From Kitasatospora mediocidica KCTC 9733 (lineage in GTDB: Bacteria; Actinomycetota; Actinomycetes; Streptomycetales; Streptomycetaceae): a stretch of DNA of 64,000 bases. This document shows, one piece after another, positions 59,102 through 64,000 of this stretch; within the stretch, counting starts at the first letter, position 1, and each line of letters opens with the position of its first letter. The stretch lies in NCBI RefSeq assembly GCF_000744225.1, contig NZ_JQLN01000007.1, forward strand, positions 1,302,001 to 1,366,000, in the 5' to 3' direction. A program made the position numbers and the translations under genes. The notes beneath the pieces are model-generated. The model was not told the DNA's origin. It was given only the letters and a program-made list of their open reading frames with translations, and did not search any database.

Positions 59102-60286
59102 ATGGCCTCGCCAGCCCCAGACACCGTCGGCGCCCGCATCGCCGCCTGCCGCAAGCTCCGCCACCTCACCCAGCGCGCACTCGCTGAACGCGCCAGCATC
59201 AGCTACAGCCTGATGTTCCAGATCGAACAGGGCCGGAAGCCCGCCAGCTCCGCCGTTCTGGCCGCTCTCTCACGGGCCCTCTCCGTGCCTGTCGCCGATC
59301 TCACGGGGCAGCCGTACCTGGAGGAACTGCGCCAGGACCAGCTCGACGGCCTGATCCAGCCGATCCGCGAGGCGCTCGACGTGTACGACCTCGGCGCAGA
59401 TCCGGACATCAGTGCCCGGCCAGTCGTCGACCTCATCGCCCACGCGGACCGGATCTGCGCCGCCGTCCGCGCGGGAGACCTTCGGACGGCCGCTGCCGAA
59501 CTGCCCGGGCTCATCACGGAGGCCACCACCGCTGCCCACGCCACGGGCGACGACCGCGGGTGGGGAACCCTGGCCAGCACCTACCGCAGCGCCTACGACG
59601 TCGCGACGAAGCTGGGATTTCACGACCTGTCGTCGATTGCCCTTGGCCGAATGGCGTGGGCATCGGAGCGCGCTTCGGACGCCGTAAGTGCGGGCACACG
59701 CCAGTACCTGCGTTCACTCGCCTACCTACGCGCCGGGCAGTACCGCACGGGGATGCGCCTTGCTGAGGCCGGCCGCAAGGTGACCGAACAGGCCGCCCCG
59801 GGAGCAGAGCGGGACGCCGTCACAGGGCAGTTGCATCTGGGATCCGCCGTGCTAGCGGCCCGGGCCGGGAACAGCGACGACATGACGGAGCACATTGCGG
59901 CGGCAGCCCGGATCGCCGAGACCACTGGTGAGATCCCCAGGGTCCGCTGGCTCACCTTCGGCCCCACCAACGTGGTCGTGCATCACACGTCCGCCCTGAT
60001 CGACCAGGCGCGATTCGCCGAGGCGCTGAGCGTGGCCCGCAGCATCACCGTCCCGGCGGACTGGCCGGCCAGCCGCGCCGCTCACCACCAAGCCGAAATC
60101 GCGCGCGCCCAGCTGTGGACCGGTCGCTCCGACGCAGCATTCCGCAGCCTGCTGGCTGCGCGGGAGCTCGCGCCACAACAGTCCCGTCACAGCCCCGCTG
60201 TACGCGAGACGCTAGCCGGGATCGTCCGGGCACAGCGGACTACGCCGGACACGGTAGCCAACTTCGCTGCCTGGGTAGGCATGTGA
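59102..60286 (+). CDS. XRE-family regulator with C-terminal helical repeats
   Basis: 394 residues. HTH_XRE at about 9-62: 'VGARIAACRKLRHLTQRALAERASISYSLMFQIEQGRKPASSAVLAALSRAL'. The remaining ~320 residues are TPR-like helices ('GTLASTYRSAYDVATKLGFHDLSSIALGRMAWASERASDAVSAGTRQYLRSLAYLRAGQYRTGMRLAEAG'). Large Streptomyces XRE proteins of this plan often sit beside DUF397 genes, as here. The gene may be nearly leaderless. A target within the following genes is inferred from position. Confidence 0.92.
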   Translation: MASPAPDTVGARIAACRKLRHLTQRALAERASISYSLMFQIEQGRKPASSAVLAALSRALSVPVADLTGQPYLEELRQDQLDGLIQPIREALDVYDLGADPDISARPVVDLIAHADRICAAVRAGDLRTAAAELPGLITEATTAAHATGDDRGWGTLASTYRSAYDVATKLGFHDLSSIALGRMAWASERASDAVSAGTRQYLRSLAYLRAGQYRTGMRLAEAGRKVTEQAAPGAERDAVTGQLHLGSAVLAARAGNSDDMTEHIAAAARIAETTGEIPRVRWLTFGPTNVVVHHTSALIDQARFAEALSVARSITVPADWPASRAAHHQAEIARAQLWTGRSDAAFRSLLAARELAPQQSRHSPAVRETLAGIVRAQRTTPDTVANFAAWVGM

Positions 60287-60376
60287 GCAGGTCAAGGGCT
60301 ATCACCAGGCTGTGATAGTTCGGCCCTTGGCTGTCCATCAGGCTTCTACTGGCACCCGAACCAGTCAGGAGCAGCG

Positions 60377-61029
60377 ATGGAGACTCTGGCCCGGCGGGCG
60401 GCACCCGCTTGGATGCCGCCGAGCGGCACCGTTGCCGCAGTCGCCGCAGGCGACCGCCGGGACGCGGTAGCGGTCCAGCGGCATCTCGCGCTTGCGGCAC
60501 TCGAACAGCTCGACGACGCAACGGGGCACCGACCGGGCCCGATCATCTGGGATACCGCTGGCCCCACGCCACGTCTGTACTTCCTCATTGCCGTTGACAG
60601 TCGCCAAACTTGGCAGCGCGAGCGGCTCCTGACCTGCGGCTCGTACGTCGCCGTTCCCGGGCCGACGACACTGATGCCGCCGGGGCCCCATTTGGGTGGC
60701 GCCGCCGGACCCCGAGGATCCCCTCGGGCTCGTTGACGCTGCCCTGCTCCGGAGCGCCCTTGACCGCGTGCGGACTGCGGCGGTCGCGCACTACCAACCC
60801 CTGGACGGCAGTCCGCAGCGGATGCTCGTGACCTCGGCGCAGCTGTACGGACGGGCCTGCATCGTGTGCGGAACCGAGACGGGACCCCTGTCGCATGCGG
60901 GATACGTGGACCGCTCAGCCAGCCGATGTACGTCGGGCCACCGCGGCCGAGGCAGCCGAGATCCGCGTCCTCGCACTCGCATCACCGGCACCGGCACCGG
61001 CACCGGCACCGGACGAGCCCGAGCGGTAG
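60377..61029 (+). pseudogene. Conserved hypothetical gene with two frameshifts
   Basis: Starts METLARRAAPAW behind AGGAG and reads to 'CGSYVAVPGPTTLMPPG' near 60690. The sense then shifts frame to 'WVAPPDPEDPLGLVDAALLRSALDRVRTAAVAHYQPL...YGRACIVCGTETGPLSHAGYV', and shifts again around 60905-60915 to 'QPADVRRATAAEAAEIRVLALAS' followed by a Pro-Ala run and a stop at 61027-61029. The three pieces join into one protein of about 217 residues with a C-x-x-C pair, a type often found beside XRE/DUF397 genes. Two independent shifts suggest real decay. Function unknown. Confidence 0.7.
60982..61012. repeat. 6-bp (CCGGCA)n tandem repeat
   Basis: About five copies of CACCGG/CCGGCA encoding Pro-Ala repeats at the end of the frameshifted gene; prone to length change. 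Confidence 0.8.
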
Positions 61030-61103
61030 CCGCTCCTCCCGTCAGACCATCAACTCCGGCCCGCCGTCCGGTGCGGCCGGTCCACTCCAGAGCGGAGAAC
61101 CTC

Positions 61104-61349
61104 ATGAGCAACGCCGTGAGCGTCACCAACTACGACCCGCCCGCGCTTCCCGGCCTGGCCTGGATCAAGTCCAGCAAGTCCAACCAGCAGCAGTTGGACG
61201 ACAGCATCGGACTCGCCGTCACCCCGGCGGGCGGCACCGCGATCGGCATCACCACCGACCCGACGCAGATCCCCCTGATCGCCACCAAGGCCAAGCTGAC
61301 GGCGTTCCTCGCGGGCGCCAAGGCCGGCGAGTTCGACCACCTCGTCTGA
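61104..61349 (+). CDS. DUF397-like small protein
   Basis: 81 residues from an ATG with GGAG upstream. 'LAWIKSSKSNQQQLDDSIGLAVTP' and 'KAKLTAFLAGAKAGEFDHLV' are the two conserved ends of the DUF397 family (W-K-S-S-x-S-N... and W/L-x-x-F-x-x-G-x-K-x-G-E-F-D). The usual central 'VRDSK' is replaced by 'GITTDPTQIPLIAT', and there is no Cys. DUF397 proteins pair with XRE regulators (WhiJ-type) and are thought to control them. Here it is followed by a strong hairpin and a JmjC oxygenase. Confidence 0.88.
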   Translation: MSNAVSVTNYDPPALPGLAWIKSSKSNQQQLDDSIGLAVTPAGGTAIGITTDPTQIPLIATKAKLTAFLAGAKAGEFDHLV

Positions 61350-61363
61350 CCCACCCACGATCC

Positions 61364-61403
61364 CGGGCTCCTCGCGCCCCTGCGCCGTGCGCGAGGAGCC
61401 CGG
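61364..61403 (+). terminator. Strong hairpin between DUF397-like and JmjC genes
   Basis: Perfect 15-bp stem CCGGGCTCCTCGCGC / GCGCGAGGAGCCCGG with a 10-nt loop. It could stop most transcripts after the small gene, or act as an mRNA-stabilising or processing element that makes the small protein more abundant than the enzyme. Confidence 0.75.
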
Positions 61404-61429
61404 CCCCTCACCTCTCTCCCGGAGCCGTG

Positions 61430-62275
61430 ATGTCCGCTCTCCAACGCCTCGTCGACGACCCGCGCCGCTTCCTCACCGGCTGGCCCGACAAACCCACGGT
61501 CTACGAGCGGTACGTAGTCCAGCTCGCGGCCCTGTTCAACCAGGACGACGGCCGCCGAGTGGTCACCGATCCGGCCCTGCGCTCGATCGAGGTCGGCATG
61601 GTGCACCAGGGCGCGCCGGCGGCGATCGCACCCGACGCGGACCACCCCACCCACACGCTGGTCCTCAACGGGCTCCACCTGACCTGGCCGCCCTTGGCCG
61701 CGTTCGCCCGGCAGCTCGCCGCCGAACTCGGCCACCCCATCACCGCCAACGTCTACCGCACGCCGGCCGCATCCCGTGGCTACGGCCCGCACTGGGACAC
61801 TCACCATGTCCTGCTGGCCCAGGTCGAGGGCGTCAAGACGTGGCGGCTGCACCCGCCGATCTTCACCGACCCGCTGGACAGCCATCGCTGGACCCGGGTT
61901 GGCTTCACCGACGAGCAGCTCGCCCGGGTCGAGCGGGATGCGGCGGCCGTCGTCCTGGAAGCCGGGCAGGTGCTGTTCATCCCGCGAGGCTGGATCCACT
62001 ACGGGCACACCGACGACGCACCGTCGTTGCACATCACCTTCGGCGTCCAACTCCTCACCCGGCACTGGATCCTCCAGCAGCTCACCGACCAAGCCGCCGA
62101 ACACCCCGAGCTGCGCGCCGCCCTTCCCCCCAACCTCAGCGCCCAGCGGGTCGAGGAACTCCTCGCGGACACCACGGACGCGCTGCTGTCCTGGCTCGAA
62201 GGCCTCGACCCAGCCCGCGCCGGCGCGCCGATCCACACCAGCCAGCAGCTGGCCGTCCTCGGAGTGCCGCGCTGA
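61430..62275 (+). CDS. JmjC/cupin 2-oxoglutarate-dependent oxygenase
   Basis: 281 residues, ATG after GGAG. JmjC fold of the ribosomal-oxygenase (YcfD/NO66/MINA53) group: Fe(II) ligands H121 and D123 in 'GYGPHWDTHHVLLAQVEGVKTWRLHPP', K136 for 2-oxoglutarate, and the distal His in 'FIPRGWIHYGHT' (H190). Its start, 'LVDDPRRFLTGWPDKPTVYER', resembles the substrate-proximal region of that group. It hydroxylates a side chain of a protein or peptide. Located directly after a small DUF397-like gene, which is a possible substrate (inference only). Confidence 0.9.
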   Translation: MSALQRLVDDPRRFLTGWPDKPTVYERYVVQLAALFNQDDGRRVVTDPALRSIEVGMVHQGAPAAIAPDADHPTHTLVLNGLHLTWPPLAAFARQLAAELGHPITANVYRTPAASRGYGPHWDTHHVLLAQVEGVKTWRLHPPIFTDPLDSHRWTRVGFTDEQLARVERDAAAVVLEAGQVLFIPRGWIHYGHTDDAPSLHITFGVQLLTRHWILQQLTDQAAEHPELRAALPPNLSAQRVEELLADTTDALLSWLEGLDPARAGAPIHTSQQLAVLGVPR

Positions 62276-62631
62276 GGGCCGGCAGCGGCTCGTCAGCGAC
62301 CTGGGGGCGACACCGCCGGACCTGCCACGGCTGTCAGGCTGCCGGCCCGCGCTTCCAGGACCACGAGACACACAAGGACTGGTGCGAGCGCTGTCTGCGC
62401 AGCGTCGTCCTGGCGGAACGCTGCTCCTGGTGCAAGACAGCCAAGGCCCAACTCCGGGACCTGGACACCGGGATCGGCTGGTGCGTCGGCTGCGCCTCGG
62501 ACACCGTCCACGCGGGCGACGCCATCGACCACTACCAGGAACTCACGCCGGACGCCGCCGAGTACGGACGACTGCTGGCCAATCGCTCGATCCGACGACG
62601 CGACGGCGGAACGCCCCGGAACTCCCCGTGA
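62272..62631 (+). CDS. Double zinc-ribbon-like protein, 5' end uncertain
   Basis: About 119 residues with four CxxC pairs: CHGC, CERC, CSWC and CVGC, enough for two zinc ribbons ('THKDWCERCLRSVVLAERCSWCKTAKAQLRDLDTGIGWCVGCASD'). The frame has no ATG, GTG or TTG between the JmjC stop and the first Cys. Therefore it starts at a non-standard codon, is fused to the JmjC protein by a -1 frameshift near 62272, or has lost its 5' end. The stop at 62629-62631 is clear. Confidence 0.5.
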   Translation: MRAGSGSSATWGRHRRTCHGCQAAGPRFQDHETHKDWCERCLRSVVLAERCSWCKTAKAQLRDLDTGIGWCVGCASDTVHAGDAIDHYQELTPDAAEYGRLLANRSIRRRDGGTPRNSP

Positions 62632-62769
62632 ACCGCTCCCGCATCCCGTAGACCTAGACCCCCGCCCCGGTCGCCATCCCTGGCAGGCCAACGACCGGAG
62701 CGGGTCCGCACCACCGAAGGGCCTGGCCACCGACCGGTGGCCGGTTCGCCTCAGTGAACGGAGACCAGT

Positions 62770-63300
62770 ATGACCACCGCGCCTGAACAGCAGCTCGACC
62801 GCAGGATTCGCTCGGTCCGCGGGATGGACCTCCTGACCGCCGGCGAGTTCCAGCGAATCGCCGACACGGTCACCGGTGCCAACCCCGGCATGGAGCCGGA
62901 GCTGGCCCGACGAATCGTCGCCGAGGCACTCGCCTATCTCTCCACGGTCGCTCAGGACCGCGAGGCGCAGATCGCCCCGTCGCCCGTCGTAGATGAGGGC
63001 TGGCACGCCCTGGTCCTCCACACGGAGCTGTACGCCCGGCTCTGCGACGGGCTCGGCGGCGGCTTCATCCACCACTACCCCCAGCGCCCCGAGGAGAACG
63101 GCTACGCGCTGGGCACGGTGGAACGCACCATCACGGCCATGGCAGTGCTCGGGTTCGCCGCCGACCGGGAACTCTGGGCCGGCCCCGACGATGGCGGGGT
63201 AGCAGTCACAGCCAACGTGTGGCACACGCCGGGCCCGAACTGCGGCCCGATCATCATCAACCCGCCCGGAGTCCCCCGACCCAAGTCGTCCGAGAAGTAG
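62770..63300 (+). CDS. Glycine-rich-domain-like (DUF1399-type) protein
   Basis: 176 residues. 'SPVVDEGWHALVLHTELYARLCDGLGGGFIHHYPQRP' carries the conserved W-H...L-x-T-x-x-Y...C motifs seen in glycine-rich-domain-containing proteins (GRDP), best known from plants and present in Streptomyces near XRE or RiPP-type loci. The biochemical role is unknown. The C-terminus 'VWHTPGPNCGPIIINPPG' is Pro/Gly-rich. GGAGACC precedes the ATG. Confidence 0.8.
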   Translation: MTTAPEQQLDRRIRSVRGMDLLTAGEFQRIADTVTGANPGMEPELARRIVAEALAYLSTVAQDREAQIAPSPVVDEGWHALVLHTELYARLCDGLGGGFIHHYPQRPEENGYALGTVERTITAMAVLGFAADRELWAGPDDGGVAVTANVWHTPGPNCGPIIINPPGVPRPKSSEK

Positions 63301-63341
63301 CGGACGGGCATACTCGACTGACCGACAGTGGAGGCAGCGCC

Positions 63342-63488
63342 ATGGAGTGGACAGACCCCAGGTACGCGAACGTGGTCGCCTGGTACCGCGAGGCCGCAGC
63401 CCGACAGGCTGAGACGCCGACTGACCCGAAAAGCGACGAAGAGGCCGAGATGGTGCGCGCGTTCCTGGTGACCCACACGAACGACTGA
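63342..63488 (+). CDS. 48-residue hypothetical protein
   Basis: MEWTDPRYANVVAWYREAA... to ...VRAFLVTHTND, behind GGAGG at 8 nt. Acidic, soluble, with predicted helices; no recognised family. It lies 41 bp after the GRDP-like gene and may share its transcript. Confidence 0.6.
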   Translation: MEWTDPRYANVVAWYREAAARQAETPTDPKSDEEAEMVRAFLVTHTND

Positions 63489-63733
63489 CCCCCCTCCCAA
63501 TCTGGCGACCAGGCGCTCTCGACCGTGGACAGCGGCCGGGGGCGCCTTCGTCTGACAAGGGCCATGAGCTGGCGGCTTTCCATGATCATCCGGGAGATAT
63601 CCGGGAGATCAACTTCTGTAGTCGCCCCGTAGGCAGACCGAGCGGGACTGTAGGCAAATCGCAGAGACGACAACGACCCAGGTCGGGATCATGCTCCTGA
63701 CCTGGGCCGACAGTGCCAAATGCGCTGCTCAAC
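63489..63733. other. Intergenic region between the 48-residue ORF and tRNA-Val
   Basis: 245 bp without a gene. An 11-bp direct repeat ATCCGGGAGAT occurs twice head to tail (63588-63609). The terminator hairpin of the tRNA is at 63678-63707. No integrase or repeated tRNA 3' end was seen. Confidence 0.5.
63678..63707 (-). terminator. Hairpin downstream of tRNA-Val
   Basis: Inverted repeat CCCAGGTC-GGGA / TCCT-GACCTGGG, 27 bp beyond the tRNA 3' end on the minus strand. Confidence 0.6.
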
Positions 63734-63808
63734 TGGTGGGCACAGACGGTTTCGAACCGCCGACATCTGCTTTGTAAGAGCAGCGCTCTACCGCTGAGCT
63801 ATGCGCCC
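63734..63808 (-). tRNA. tRNA-Val (anticodon UAC)
   Basis: 75 nt including an encoded CCA. Acceptor GGGCGCA/TGTGCCC, D-arm GCTC-AGCGGTA-GAGC, anticodon arm CTGCT-CTTACAA-AGCAG with UAC at positions 34-36, and T-arm GGCGG-TTCGAAA-CCGTC are all intact. UAC reads GUA (and GUG by wobble) valine codons. Confidence 0.97.
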
Positions 63809-64000
63809 CAGCCGCGTGGGCGTACCCGGGGGTGGCCATGCGGTGAGAGGTAAGAATACCTGGTTCCGCCGGGGGCGTGGTGCACGGTGGTGGGGAATGT
63901 GGGGGCGCGTCGGGGGGATCGGGGGGCGATCGGCGACAATGAGGGCCGGGTCGGCGGCGGAGCAGGGAGCGCGAAGTGCAGGCGGGTAGCTCACGAGGGT
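63809..64000. other. Right edge of the window
   Basis: 192 bp upstream of tRNA-Val on its strand, so it should hold the tRNA promoter, but no convincing -35/-10 pair is seen. TATTCT on the minus strand near 63855 is a possible -10. No coding sequence is supported. Confidence 0.4.

Noticed and set aside
55831..63808. Integrative element beside tRNA-Val
   Set aside because: No integrase, excisionase, replication gene or duplicated tRNA 3' end was found, so the tRNA is not supported as an attachment site.

Overview
The window is about 72% G+C chromosomal DNA from an actinomycete. Streptomyces or a close relative such as Kitasatospora fits best, judging by third-position G/C codon bias, GTG and TTG starts, many ATGA/GTGA stop-start overlaps, a GH18 chitinase behind DasR-type operators, an AfsR-type SARP regulator, an ECF41 sigma factor, and an XRE plus DUF397 locus. 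No rRNA, CRISPR array, transposase or integrase was found. One tRNA-Val lies near the right edge.

Layout. 1-1359: end of an energy-coupling-factor (ECF) transporter operon. 1301-3863: SnoaL-like and ABM-domain small proteins, then a carboxymuconolactone decarboxylase-like gene coupled to an ECF41 sigma factor, with a matching promoter in front. 4032-9493: LemA/DUF2207 membrane pair, an MFS pump carrying its own winged-helix domain, and a frameshifted peptidoglycan-binding protein. 9506-12642: a TMEM165/GDT1-type exporter behind a manganese (yybP-ykoY) riboswitch, a FetB-like permease and a protein O-mannosyltransferase. 12713-17805: MarR/MFS pair, VOC protein and chitinase with two DasR-like sites. 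18067-26910: ABC exporter with two-component system, threonine aldolase, Uma2, lipoprotein, UppP, DoxX and MarC. 26926-29723: Lrp/AsnC regulator divergent from the tryptophan dioxygenase and kynureninase genes. 29740-34768: LPXTG-like surface protein, STAS protein and a STAND-like NTPase. 34794-43100: kinase-like pseudoenzyme, SGNH hydrolase with two GT4 glycosyltransferases, secreted acylase, DUF899 and ASCH proteins. 43090-45256: MarR-MFS operon.

45627-55696 is the most distinctive block. It is an operon with a structured leader encoding a two-part GNAT-like protein, a LuxE-like acyl-protein synthetase and a LuxC-like acyl reductase fused to a second adenylate-forming domain. Next to it lie a convergent PaaK-like ligase, a large SARP/NB-ARC/TPR regulator and a small secreted protein. 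No luciferase genes are present, so this looks like an acid-to-aldehyde module for an unknown metabolite.

55831-63808 is accessory in character: DUF3052, a frameshifted gene of unknown function, an HFCD flavoprotein divergent from an XRE regulator, a multiply frameshifted gene, a DUF397-like peptide followed by a strong hairpin and a JmjC oxygenase, a four-CxxC zinc-ribbon protein, a glycine-rich-domain-like protein, a 48-residue ORF and tRNA-Val. Three genes in the window are broken by apparent single-base shifts. These could be real decay or sequence errors in G/C runs.
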